This document shows positions 33,301 through 45,800 of a DNA stretch of 64,000 nt, piece after piece. Location of the stretch: positions 2,864,077 through 2,928,076 of the forward strand of contig JARUPZ010000025.1 of assembly GCA_031213475.1 (NCBI GenBank), in the 5' to 3' direction. The notes under the pieces were generated by a model. The model had not been told where the DNA came from and searched no databases. It worked only from the letters and a program-made list of their open reading frames with translations. Both the position numbers and the translations under genes were made by a program. Origin of the DNA: Nereocystis luetkeana. Taxonomy: Eukaryota; Sar; Phaeophyceae; Laminariales; Laminariaceae. The first letter of the stretch is position 1, and every line of letters starts with the position of its first letter.

Positions 33301-33988
33301 AGAAGTGTCCCAGGAGGGCGACAGGGTATTCTGTGATGTACGTCGACTGACCTGACCAGTTACGTATGGAGGGTGCATCGTGTAGGACAGAAATAAGGCT
33401 TTAGGATGGCTCGCTGTCATATCGATGTAGGTATACAATGGCCTCCGCCGCAGCTGACCTCCTCTTGGGCCGCTACCGGCTCGGTCTCACCTCGATAGCT
33501 AGCTGTGGTCGATCGTTGAGAGAGTCCTCATGGAGATCTCCTCCATACCTGGCTCCTGAATTCTCTCTGGCCACGGGGTGGCCAGACGCCACGGAGTTGA
33601 ATGTTAGTACTGCTCAGCGAATGCGACGTGGGATTAACTGACATGCACGTGATGGGCAACTGACATGGACGTGATGGGCAAGACCCATGCACGGTGTGTG
33701 AACGTTATGTCGTTTGACTTGTTTCTTTCTTCACTTTGGTGGGATTGACTAACCCCAGGTAGCGCCACAGAGCACCCTTATCGACCACTACAGCCGATAC
33801 GGGGTTTCCATGACCCAGACGATGGCCTCCCTCGCCGGGGACACTTCATTGTATACCTACATCAATATGACAGCGAGCCATCCTACGGCCGTATCGCTGT
33901 CTTACGCGATGCACCCTCCATACGTCACGGGTCAGATCAGTCGACGTACATCACAGAATACCCTGTCGCCCTCCTGGGCGACTTCTGA
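33301..33988. mobile_element. Fold-back element with ~140-bp inverted arms
   Basis: The arm at 33301-33439 is the inverted counterpart of 33847-33988: CATTGTATACCTACATC, ATGACAGCGAGCCATCCT, GATGCACCCTCCATACGT, CAGTCGACGTACATCACAGA and ATACCCTGTCGCCCTCCTGG are shared. Roughly 85% of positions agree. The ~400-bp spacer is not clearly coding. Target duplications are not evident. Confidence 0.75.
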
Positions 33989-34749
33989 GAGAGAGAGAAG
34001 GAAATGGGCGAAGATAATACAGGTAAATGAGATGAGCCAAAAAAAAAGTACAAGTAAGCACCGCAGTGGGCAACGCAATGCCATGTCATCATACTAGTTA
34101 CGACAGGCACGATATACCCCTTATATGTAAAAGAGAAACGAAATAAAACAATCAAAGGGAAACAAAAACAATGTAGACAAATCGAAAGAGAAAAATATCA
34201 AAAAATGAAACCAAAGACTAGAAGAAACAATCTGTCGTGCCCCCCCCCTGCAGGTGAGGTCGTCAACGCTTGAATAAAAACGAGCTGGAAAAAAACACAA
34301 AAACACGCCTGCTTGTAAACAGAAGAACACAAAGAACCAAAGAAAAAATAACAAAAGGAACATAACAGGCAGACCAAAGCCCAAAGCCCCCTCCGCGTGG
34401 CGGCAGCAGTTTGTGGTACGAGTAGTATAGTCAGGTTCTCCCTGCTAATCCGCCTGGTACCTTGCTACCCAGACTGCCTTCTCCGCCCTGCGTTCGTCAA
34501 CTATGCCCAGCCCCTTGGCGTCAGACAATACGAAACGAGCAGAGCAGGTTCGTCATCCTTCCACGCCACACGACTCCTTCAGTACGGCTTATCAATGAGA
34601 AAAGGAAGAGAAAAGGAAGAGAAAAGATGTACTGAAAATCACGGAGTATCAGCGCAAGATTGAAAAAAACAAAACAAAAAGAGAAGGCAAGGGAAGACCA
34701 CGTTCGACCCAGCTGCACCAGTTGGTGGCACTAGTAGTATGGTCATGTT
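33989..34749 (-). mobile_element. Probable 3' UTR of the reversed LINE-2 copy
   Basis: It is A-rich on the plus strand (LINE 3' UTR-like when reversed). A duplicated block occurs at 34418-34500 and 34733-34810 (AGTAGTATAGTCAGGTTCTC versus AGTAGTATGGTCATGTTCTA, then CTTGCTACCC). The block at 33989-34050 matches 7680-7750. No gene is seen. Confidence 0.45.
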
Positions 34750-35813
34750 CTACTTCCTAGTGGGCCTGGTTCCTTGCTACCCTGTCTGCCATCTCCTTCC
34801 GACTTTCGTCTACCGCAGCTTCCCTTCTACTCCTCCTGTCCCCCCCCCTCTTCGAATTCCCGTGGTCGGGCTTTCTTCCACTTCTCCTGGTGCCCCCTCC
34901 ACCCCCATTCCCTTGGACACCATCCACGGCGGATGCGCGGCGCTGCTTACTCATCTCAGCCTCAGCCTCGTACAACCTAACCATGAATTGTTCGGCTGCT
35001 GCAAGGATCCCCCGGTACCACTTCCCCGTCTATTTGGCTGCAGTGAACCACAACACGGTATCAACTCTAACCACGAAGGGGGCAACTTCCGTTTACCCTT
35101 CGGGGGCTCGGAACTCCCCAAGGTCTTCGACTATGCATCTATGTCAACTCTACCACTGTCCATCTGGTCTCGAGTTCTCCCTCCCAGCTATGTCCCGAAC
35201 ATTACCCGCCTGGGTATTCGCTCCTAGCTTTGCCGTGCCACGTCCCCGCAAAGAAGAGCCACCGTTTACGAATGGTCGTTTCGATGCTCTTTCAACGTGT
35301 CATCTTGAGGGCCTTCGCGTACGAGAGGGTGGCATGGTCCGTACGAAGTCGGCGCTGGAAGCCAATGACTCGCAACAGGACTTGGTGGTGAGCCGTTCGA
35401 AGCTTGGCAAAGTGTTCCGCTCTGAGATCCCACGTCACACACCCGTACAGCAGGGTCTCAATCACCTCGGCCTTCAGCAATCGGACTTTCAGGCTAAGGA
35501 GGGCGGTTGTCCTAACATGCAACTCCGGGCCGAACCGTTTGAGGCATACGCGCATGAGGCGGATCCGTCGGTCAATTTCGAGCGAGAGGTCAGCGTTTTC
35601 GTGAATAATGCCGCCTAGGTATAAAAACTGGGTCGTCGTCTGCTTATACCTCTGGGCTGCCGCTTCGATGACGAGCGGTGCTGCGAAGGTTGTCAGCGTT
35701 CCGCATCTCGAGGCCTCCTTAAACGAACCTACCAGTACGACGACGTCAATGTGAATAAAGTTCGACCAATCGTTTACCCTGCTTTGGTCGGTGATTGGGT
35801 GGAGTACTCCCAA
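34750..35813 (-). pseudogene. LINE family 2, second copy (C-terminal ORF region)
   Basis: The minus-strand frame at 35813-35292 contains YKQTTTQFLYLGGIIHENAD, SLKVRLLKAEVIETLLYGCV, HFAKLRTAHHQVLLRVIGFQ and TDHATLSYAKALK, the same order as the split copy at 3.9-4.8 kb but uninterrupted. Downstream the homology continues in other frames (TTIRKR-like, KWYRGILAAAEQFMVRLYEA near 35010-34960) and ends in a Gly/Arg-rich tail near 34757. The LYLGG motif follows the reverse transcriptase in LINEs, so the RT is missing. Confidence 0.78.
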
Positions 35814-36066
35814 TGTAAAAAGGATGATATACTTGATTTATCCCAGTAGATCTGTATGGAAGAGACGGGGGAGGTGTTTGAGAGCGGCTTGATTGTCGAA
35901 GCAAGCGTTCCGCGTCCCGAGGTCTCCCTAGACGAAACTACCAGTACGACGACGACAATGTGAATAAAGTTCGACGAATCGTTTACCCTTCTTTGGTCGG
36001 TGCTCGGGTGGAGTACTCTTAATGTAAAAAGGATGATATACCTGATTTATCCCAGTAGATCTTTAT
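35690..36066. repeat. ~160-bp direct repeat
   Basis: Units at 35696-35852 and 35907-36066 share GCGTTCCGC, TACCAGTACGACGACG, AATGTGAATAAAGTTCGAC, GTTTACCCT, GGTGGAGTACTC and AATGTAAAAAGGATGATATA. A short unique spacer separates them. The first unit overlaps the start of the LINE-2 relic. Confidence 0.85.
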
Positions 36067-36513
36067 GCTACCGCTTGTGTGTGCTACGTACGGGCATATT
36101 ATCATGATATCCTTGACCTGGTACCGCTCCAGCTCATTTGTATGGCCAGAGCCAAAGAATTACGGAGTCCATATGTCGGAATCACTTCATGGATAGGGAG
36201 CAGACGCACCGAACATAATGTAAGGAGAGGGTAGCCATGCAGCAATTCATCGTTTTAGTTTTTCTCTTGACAAACGCTCAAAACAGTCAGGAATTTGCCA
36301 GTATACCGAACCCAAAATCAATCGCTGTTGTTGCATTTATTCTCCCAATGGGCTGAGTCAGACCTCCTTCAAGCCCGATTGCGTATAGCTCGGGCGATAG
36401 TCGTACAGTCTACAACTCACTAAAAAACAACATCGGCTCGATGATGAGATCAATAATACGTTTCGCCCCACTGGGATAGGAGACTTGTCCTCAGTTGCCA
36501 CACGAAGTTAGGT
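36067..36513. other. Downstream flank of the transporter gene, nothing recognised
   Basis: It should contain the 3' UTR and polyadenylation signal of the minus-strand transporter. No clear AATAAA on the minus strand was identified. Confidence 0.35.
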
Positions 36514-36888
36514 TCAAACCATGTCAGCGTTTCTCCCAGGGCAACCGCTAAAGCCGGGACCTCCTACTGCGGCCTGCCTACTAGAATCACTGCAATCGAC
36601 AACATCAACGTCACTACTCTGTCCTTTGTGGGCCATGTTCTCATCGGTAACTGTCTCCCACGCGAGAAACGTGACGATAAGCATGGCGAGGGCACCCCCG
36701 AAAAAGACGAACTGATAATCTACCCAATCCGGAGCTGAAGTCGAAATGGACCACGCAAAAACGACTGCGAAGCCGGCGGGACCAATGAAGCGCCCGAAGC
36801 TTTCTGATGAGGTGAACAGGCCGCTGAGCTTTCCACACATTTCGGCAGGGACTATCGTGGTCGACGCAATCGCCAATGCGAGGTTAAT
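36514..36888 (-). CDS. MFS transporter last exon: TM11-TM12 and C-terminal tail
   Basis: 375 bp, acceptor TTCGACAG, stop TGA at 36514-36516. Reads INLALAIASTTIVPAEMCGK, then LSGLFTSSESFGRFIGPAGF, FVFFGGALAMLIVTFLAW and a hydrophilic tail of about 40 residues ending NADMV. Phase 0 junction with the preceding exon. Confidence 0.92.
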   Translation of the reverse strand: MNLALAIASTTIVPAEMCGKLSGLFTSSESFGRFIGPAGFAVVFAWSISTSAPDWVDYQFVFFGGALAMLIVTFLAWETVTDENMAHKGQSSDVDVVDCSDSSRQAAVGGPGFSGCPGRNADMV

Positions 36889-39800
36889 CTGTCGAAGCAA
36901 GCAAATGCGATACATAGCCACCGAAACGCGAGCGACAGGGCATGAGGTTGTTGGCAACTACAAGTGCAGTCAGTTGTGTTGTAGATGCCCTTGATTCTAA
37001 AGCATAAACCGGAGGAGAGTATATTGGTCGACGGAACAGTTCATGCAAGGGTAGCATGTAAAAAATGCGCAAACGAGGGATATTGAGAACAACAACGCGA
37101 CCGACAAGGGTTTTGGGTTGTATAAAGGCTACGGCGTCGATTGAGCTCACAACACGGTCCGCAACTCACAGCGCCGCAGGTACTGCCTATTGTACGTCAG
37201 GCCATGTTCTGCTGTCACACCACGACGTTGTTTCGGTAATGTAACATCAACAATAAACAGCAACTGTCACTCAAACAACAATATTGGGACTTTCGGTGAT
37301 CGTCAATTAGTTGATAGACATGATCTACTGAAACGTGATATCAGTAGCAATAACCACATCGTGACCTTTACTCGAGAACAGCACCAACTTCAACCACAAG
37401 AATTTATCGAAACATATCTCATTGGTGCAATCACCAATCTCACCATCGCCATGCTGCAGTAGATGAGAAAGGTACTTGCCACCGACACGACATAGAGGCT
37501 TCTGTCGTTCCAGCTGAGGACCGCGGCAAACGGCACCGAGGTAAATGCCAGTACAGCTAAAGCCCCGCCAATCCGCTGCAAGCGGGTGAGTCCGACCACT
37601 TTCATCAGGGCGGGAAGCACGCCAAGCTGAAGCACGGCCACCATGGCGCCCGCGGCAAAAAAAACCTTGTGTTGCGATCGAAGAAAATTTCAAAAGGTCA
37701 CCTTGTGTAAGGTCTCGGAAAGTACACGCAGCAAGTAAGGCAACACAACTAACTTGACGAACTTTTCCAGTTGAGTTCCTCCAGAGCAAGGAGGTCCCAC
37801 AAAAACAAAAATGCTTTCCCTAACAATGTGTACACGAGGTCCCTGTATAGACCGACGGGCAAGTGTTTGTACCCCTCCATTGCCGAAAGAGTTAACTTCG
37901 ACATCGGTCGGAGGGGCCACGATGTTCTGCATGTGCTACGGTAATTGTCCCCACGAGTACGTGACGAGTCCGACGCGTGCTGAGTTGTCAAGGCGAAATT
38001 TGTCGGCGAAGTATTGGCGATCTGTACGATTGCGATTTCGAGGGTTCTTATGTGACCGGAAAGCGGCGCAAGTTTAAATATACCCGCGTCCGGCATTAGA
38101 CGTTCACCATGTGTGTTCTGAGTCTCCTCGCGTACGGAACTTTGTACCTCATCCAAACTCTGATTTTAGAGGAACGTGAAAGCGATGTCCGATGAACGAT
38201 CCCACGGCCTATCAAAACAACGACACGAATTGCAGCACGAGACCGATTTTTTCGACAATTATGTGTTGCGAAGCCCCGTCGGTCACAAACGTTTCAGACA
38301 ACAATTTTTTTCCTCTATCGTAGCAAGCGCCGCCAGAACAAAATGGGTAGCCTAGCGACGAGAACGGCAAAAATGGACACGGTCAGGCGTTGCGGATGGA
38401 ACTTGCACACCGGCACTTATCACACGTTTAAAAAATCGTAAACGCCATAGCGTAAAGTCTCAAACTTTTTTAGGGGTAGTCTAGTCTTGAGAACGCACTG
38501 ATGTATACATACTGTCATCGCCTCAGGTTGGGTTCCAGCTCCAGGTTTCGTGCGCAATGTTCCTACGCCTATTCTTCTGGCTCCCGGTGACACGAAGGGT
38601 GGTTTATGATGCCTAACGTAGATGTCGCCTTTGCGACGTCTACGGGGGTACGCGCACGGGATAGACAGAACCTGGAATTTTGTAGTACATCCCCCAGTGG
38701 GGTTGGCACGAATATCGAAGGCACGGGAGCAACTTCACATCGAGCGTGAAGAATCAAATCAGGTCTGAGCTACGGCTACTTGTTGACCATGCAGGCTACT
38801 AAATGGATAATAGAGCGATGTGGCCGAAACGGTTCCGGCCGTCTTGCTCCACGGCTGAGGAAACACTTTCTTTATTTTCGCTGCACCCATTTGTTTCGTA
38901 ATGCTCCTGGGTTATTGGAATAGTCCGCTGGTTAAGCCTGCAGACTCCCTCAAAGTCGGTGTGTTCGGTGAGGTGCGGAGCGCCTCAAAAGAGATCGCTC
39001 GGAAACATCAAGCGTACAGTAGAGGTGACTCGTTTTTCGATAGAGGTAAAACGTTTCCGCTTAATGTCTATCTGAATGACGGGGCTCCTTAGCCCAATAT
39101 CGTCGGAAGGCCGATCTTGTTTCGAAACAAGAAACTTTCGTGTAATAGCGCCATGGGAACCTTTAGCGGAATGCGATCTGATTTTTCCCAAAGTGAGTCT
39201 TCGGGTGAGGTAGGGGGCTCCTAAAAGTGAGGAGCCTCAGACAAACTAGGGTGAACCTCTAACGTTGAAACGTCTCATGTGAACCTTTTTCACCTTATGC
39301 TTTCCGCTTAAGGAAGTCTTGCGCTTCACACCGAACATGGCCCGTGTAAAACCCAAAGTGCAACAGGATGAATGTTCCTAAAACCTATGTATAGGTACAT
39401 ATAATTTAGCTGAACAAACATGGAATTCCGACGATTTGGGGGTAAAGAGCCCCGAAATCCAAAACATATTTACCCAAAAGGTGCGACCTCTTACGTAGCA
39501 CGAGTCTGAGTGCGGTCACTAGCGTATCACGGTTCCGATGCAAAGCCACCCGTACCAGTATTGTACACCGCCGTTTCCGGCAATGGAATATTAGGACAGC
39601 GACCAGTACTCTGCAGTCGCTGTCAAAGTAACAGAGCTGTCACAGACGTGTTCCTGACGAGCAATACGTAGTGCATCGTAGGCGATAGGCATGGCAGTAC
39701 GTTACTTCAACACACGGCGGTAGTGTACCTGGTTCCGCTGTAACGTGCCGTGGGTCCTAGGTGTCGGTGGTACGCCGTGACAGCAGTAGTGTCAAGGGTT

Positions 39801-42800
39801 GAACAATCACATCTTTTCGTGCACTAGCGGATGTACTACATCTGATTATCAGCTTAGAGATCAAGGTTTTCGTCGATACCCATCTTTTTGCAGGCTGTGT
39901 GTTATATCTAGTGATGGTCGTAGTATATCAACATCGACAGTTTAAAAATGTCGTTTTGTAGACTGCAGTGACAGTTTTAATCTCAGGAATTGGCACTCTT
40001 ATTTGCTTTCTGAAGCCCCATTCATAAAACCCACCGTCCCTTGATATCACGGATAACACGTCGAACCAGGTAGCAGATATTTTTTGTTCGGTTTCTTTCT
40101 TGGGGTTTTACTATGGTTGTATCTCAACGAGATACGTCCATCGGGGCACTACGCCCCGTCGGTTACCTTTTTTTGTTTTAATGACCCCTTGCGCGAGAAA
40201 AGAGGGCGACAAACATCACCCCCCGAGCTAGGGTCTCCATTGAAAATACTTACTACAGTAGAGCGGAGCTCACATATTACGACAGAACCTGCCCAATGGA
40301 GGTTTAGCCCCTCGATCTCTATGGTCTTACGTACCAGCCCCAAGCAAGTGCACAACACACTGCGCTTTTAAAGCCGACGTTGTTCTTTGAGCCAAGTGCG
40401 CCCGCAAGTCGTTGTACGATACGATGTTTAGATAGGCGGAGTCATTCTACGGTAGAGGTTCACTCTAATTTTTCGTAGGGTCCATACCTCACCCGAAAAC
40501 TGACTTGAGGAAAAAGCGAATTGAACCCAGTTTGAATAATCCATTGGTTCGAGTATACAAAACGTCATTTCTCGAATCAAGATTGGCATTCCGACCAGTT
40601 TGGGTTAGGGAGCCCAGCCATCTAGAAAACTTTACAGCGGAAATGTGCTACCTCTACAGAAGCACGCGTCGGCGAAACGATCTGCTCTTCCCAGAGGTCG
40701 AATACGCCATTCTCCTCGCGAGCATGCCTTTAGACGCGTTCTACTAACGACGTAGCGCATTTCCGCTAAATTGTTCCTGAGTGACGGGGCTACTTAGCCC
40801 AAACTCGTCTTAGGCCAATCTTGTTTCGAAAAATGACGCTGTTGTATTCTCGGGCCATGGGAGTATTCATCAGGAAGCAATTCGGATCTTGCCGAAGTTT
40901 GGTTTCGGGTGAAGTATGGAGCCCCTTATGTGAAGAGCCTCAGAAAATTTGGGGTGAACCTCTATCGTAGAACGCCTCTTTAATCAGAAGGTGATAAATA
41001 TGTTGGAACCCATTTCCGCAAGGCATATCCACCCTTTGCCTGGTGAGTGTGTGTGGTTTCTATTTCAATAGCAAGTACCTAATAGCTATGAAGGGCAATG
41101 TTTTTGAAATAAATTGAGGACTACGGGAGAAAAGCTCTGTCGTTGATACTGGGCATCGGTCTATGGGGCTTGTATACTTGAACTTTTATTCTCCTAGGTG
41201 ACGTGCCTCCTGATTCAGGATCAAATGATTGGCTTGCCCACCGGGGTTGGTGAGTGATGCGTTGGTACTCCTGTTCTGTGTTTGGAGTCCATGGTGCAAG
41301 GGGACGGTCCGAACCCTCCCTCTTCGTCCACGACAAGGCGGTAGGCCACTCCGTGGAAAGGAATATATCACTTAATCTTAATCGATCAAACACTTGAAAT
41401 CACAATGGGTGCTACGGTTTGGGGAGTACATTGTTTCTATGAAGGCTATCGCACAAGGAGCTCTACACTTCAATGAATGAGGAACTCCTCAGCTCGCACA
41501 TGTGGCTCGCCACCTTACCCATTACCTATATCTCGAGGACAAAGTGAAGCAAAAGCCGACAATCAACAATGTAGCTTCATCTCTAGGTATGAGACGCATC
41601 ACATTGTGCATCATCTATGGGATCTACGATCAGATTGGGCAGAGAAGTTCTATATTTTAAACGTCGGCAATGTTGAGGCAAAACCATGCCACCCCTATTC
41701 TATTACCATGTGCAACATGTTTCTGGACCCTCTGAGATACGGTACGATGCCATCCTATCTCTCAAAGATCACCCATAGTCCGAGGACAGATTGTACATGC
41801 CTTTCCTATGTCGATGACGTCCCAGTCTAGCCCTCCGCGGTCAGAAGTGCTGAGTGCCCAGAGAGGGTAAGCCTCCTCGAAACCAATCAGAGATGCCTGG
41901 TTTCACAGACAGTGTGGTCACGAGCGGCGGAGACAGTAACTGCGTTTGAAATAAAAGGCTCTTTGAGCCACCGAATTTGCGGTTTTGTAGGAAAATTTTG
42001 GCATTTGTGTAGGGGGGGGTCTGCCAGCGGTGTCGTTGTGGTTGCGGTCAAGCGTGATACGTATACCAGTAGATGTTTGCTATAATTATGTGGGCGGGAA
42101 TTCACGCCCGGTCGTCACATGACGTCGTGTCCAAAACAAGACCAACTCGATAAAAAACAAACTACAAATGTACTCGTCAGTGAGAGGAGTCTTTCCCGAC
42201 CAGGCAAACGCCGTGTCGTAGCTCGTGTGTCATCTCTGTTTCTAACAATTAGTTCCCGGGCGCGATTGTGGAGCTGGTGCGTGCTACGACAGGGGTAACA
42301 CCTTGTGGAGATCGCTTGACCTCAACCAAGACGTGAATCCCCGATGCGCAAACTAGTGGCTTAGGTCTGCACAAACAAAGCATATTGCAAACGAGTCGTT
42401 CGATTCAAACCATACTTGCGTAGACCCTGATGGGAGGTGGGGGCCCGCCAGCGGGATGGTTAGCCGACACCCAAACGCCTTCCTTCTCGGTCGTGTTTTG
42501 TTCGGTTTTCCCACCCGAAAACAGGGAAAATAGTGTTCGTTCCGTTTGTTAAGAAATGCTGACACCGAACGACATTCCTGTTCTTTTGTTCGTTTCGATG
42601 GAGGTTTGTGTACAACCAAACGACCGAAACCGACAATTGTTTTGGCGGGAAAAACTGTAAACCGACCGGGTTATTTCTAGCTTTCGGTGTTCCACCCTGC
42701 CCGTCACTCGAAAGATAATTCGCCAAAATGTGGTACCCTACTATAGCGCCTGCCATCCCCACACGTTTGCAGCCTGAGAAAACAGCGTTGATCCACCGTC

Positions 42801-45800
42801 CCGTAGAAAGGTTCTCCACCTCACCTGGATGACGCACACTAGAGAAAGGATCATCTTGACGTGTGTCACAGCAAGGAGTCCGTCTGGACCCCACAGACCG
42901 GGAGGCTCCTGCTGCTTGTCGGCCGGCAGCACACGGTTATCACCATCGCAGTCTCCGCGCCTCGAAGTAGCCATACCTCGGCTTCTGCTCAACTCTTGCA
43001 GTTCAAGACCAGGCGCACCTATACAGTGTTTAGTATCGAGCGAGCACAAGTATTATGAATTATGACGACGACCAAACAAAACCGGAATCCCTTTGACGTT
43101 CCACAACGGGTTCGACGTGCGCCGTCCGCCATCGCACACCCCTTGACGATAGTTTCGAAGTTCCTTGCTGCGCGATTTTCTAGCGAAAGGCATACCAACG
43201 CATTCTTCGGCTGTTACATCAATGATTCCCTTCAATCTAGGACTACCAAGCTGCGTGCGGTACCTCGACTGTTCTCGTGCGAGTCTTTGTGTATGACTCC
43301 ATGGAGTAATTCAGCCCGGGCGGAAGCAGCAAGCCCATCAGAGTCAACGCATAACGACGAGAAGCCGACAACAGTAGTCCGATGCACAAGGCGTGACAGC
43401 CCCGTTAACAGGGGGGAACATGCTACCGTACAGATGTGGAAGCGAGGGGGTGAAGGCAACCTCACAGAAGTACTGAACCATGTTACAGTGAGGGGTTGCG
43501 CGCTGGTGACCAGACAGGTCCTTCTGACGTAGCCCCTCATCTAGTGTGTGTTGCTGCGATATTGTATTTCCAGCCGCTCGCAGCCACTCGGCAAAGTCAC
43601 CGCCCTGTTTTCTTGCGGCGCTGACCTCTCATCCTTGTGATTCTACGATATGCTCCCCGCTATGACATTGTTTCTCGCGCTGCGCCATCACATACAGACG
43701 GAGTAGTCAAAAGTACAGAGCGGCACTAGCGCGAGTCCCGTAAGCGCTGTGGAGAAACAGTATGTAGCCCCTCCTTTTGGCAGCGACAGTCTCCAGAGCC
43801 ACCCGATCTATCCGGACCCCGCTGCTAGTGTACAAGCCCCACTGATATTGTGTGTTGGGCTTGCCTAACATTTTGAATCGGTTGTTGGGTAAGGTATAGG
43901 TCCTCTCAAGCCAGCAACTTTCTCTAAATATTTCACAGTAGGAGCAGCAACTACCCGTATAAAAGCTGCCCTCAGAGCGAGGCAGTACTATCAAATGTAG
44001 TTCGACTTCCCGTACTGTTCATTTGTCGAGGAAGCTCCTCCGCCCCGCCGTCTCGATCGGTCATTTCTTTGTAGGCCAGGCTCCCCCTTCCCTTGGCGTG
44101 AGAGAGCCCAGCGGCGATTCCACTGTCGGTCGAATCTCTTGGAGGTGTGTCTTCAGCTGGATTCCTGCTGCCGTGGATCCCGAAACGAAGTGCCGGCGAC
44201 AGCAACGAAATACGGTTTGTTCTACACGGGTGGCACCTAGTTTCTCCGGCAATGTTCACTTCCTTCAGGTACGTGATCTTTGCACCCCACTCAAAAAACA
44301 AGATTTCGAGAAAACTGAAACTGCAACCGAACGGACACTACCAATGCGCACCCGTACTAGCTGGTTCGAAATGAAAACACGCCAGTTATCATCCCCCACA
44401 AATGCCATCGACAGCATGTGCTGGAATCACACTAATCCCCACGAAGAACAAAAGAGGGTGTCAAGACCGAATGGTATGGTTGAAGTTCAAGGGCTGGCGT
44501 CGTCAACGAAAATATATCACGACCAACCACAGGCCTGCGAACACCGGCCGACAACAAGCAGATGTTTTCAAAGCCGCTTTATGTTTTTCATGCCATCAAT
44601 GGTCCGGTTCCGTGTCACCCCAAGGTCTATTTGTACCAATTCGCGCAGCCAATCTCATATTTGACCTGCGCACGCCCAATATTGAGCAAGATCCATTTCC
44701 ACTAAAAGCAAATATATTGATGGGCAGCGGGTTTTGGTAGATACTTCGCAAGGGGTGCCGAAGGAAGGAACAGAAAGGTTGTGTTGAAGGGATTTCAATT
44801 GTGGTAATCTTCATGTGCGTCACATCGGTTTAGCTTTGACGTATGATACTGACGCGTTTTAGTTCTGAGGAGTTCTTCACTTTCTGTTTCTTAGTGTTTT
44901 TCGAACAACACTACACATTGTCGGACGGCAAATCTAGTAATTATACATATATATGTATATATATATGCTGAAACTAAGGAATTACGAGGCAACGCCGAAT
45001 ACTAGAGTTTTTCCCGCGCGAAGTTTAAACACATTCCAACGCCGATTTTTTCCAGACTGACCCTGCAACTTTGCACGCGCGCAAATAATACTGTTCTTTC
45101 CCAAGATGGGTTCGCCGGTTTGAATTTTTCTATTTCTGTCCCCGGGACTATTTTCACCTAAGGTGTTCTAATATATTTTCAAACAAAAACGAAAACCAAA
45201 ATAAGTCCCACGCATACAAACACGTCCTTTTTTTAAATCCGATTGGCTTTACGATGATTATGAGTTAAGGAACCCCGTCATTCAGAAAAAATGGCGGAAA
45301 TGTGCTGCCTCTATCATAGAATGAGTCGCTTCGTACAGGTAAGATGTATTTTTTGTGTAGCCCGCCCGTAATTTTGTGTCAAGCCTTTCGCAGCTGGTGA
45401 GAGGGGGCACGTGTGGGTATATTCCTTCGGGATACGTACATTGCTCTGGTACGCACAGAAGAACTGTTGAAACAAACAGATATAATTTTTGCGCTTGAAA
45501 CCACCATTATTAGCACGGGGCACTCGTAGGCATTGGGGGTGCGCTCCTCGGGCCTGGTATACCGACCGAAGCGGAGGCGGTCACTTTTAGTCAGAGTTTT
45601 TTTTGCCGTTTCAGAGCCACTCGGTCGAGTTGGTACACGAATCAGTTCCCAGCCTGTTGCTGTCGGTTTTTGTTTGCTTTTCGCGAATCACGCTGCCGTG
45701 GGATTGGTTGTTACGCTTTGAGCTAACGCAGAATAGACTCGCCATATCGTGTGAGAGAGAACAAACCCACACGCCGGACTTACCCTCCCGGGGGAATGAA

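Noticed and set aside
41477..41830. Plus-strand frame ending SYVDDVPV as a reverse transcriptase
   Set aside because: Only the YVDD-like string fits. The preceding residues do not match copia, gypsy or LINE palm motifs.
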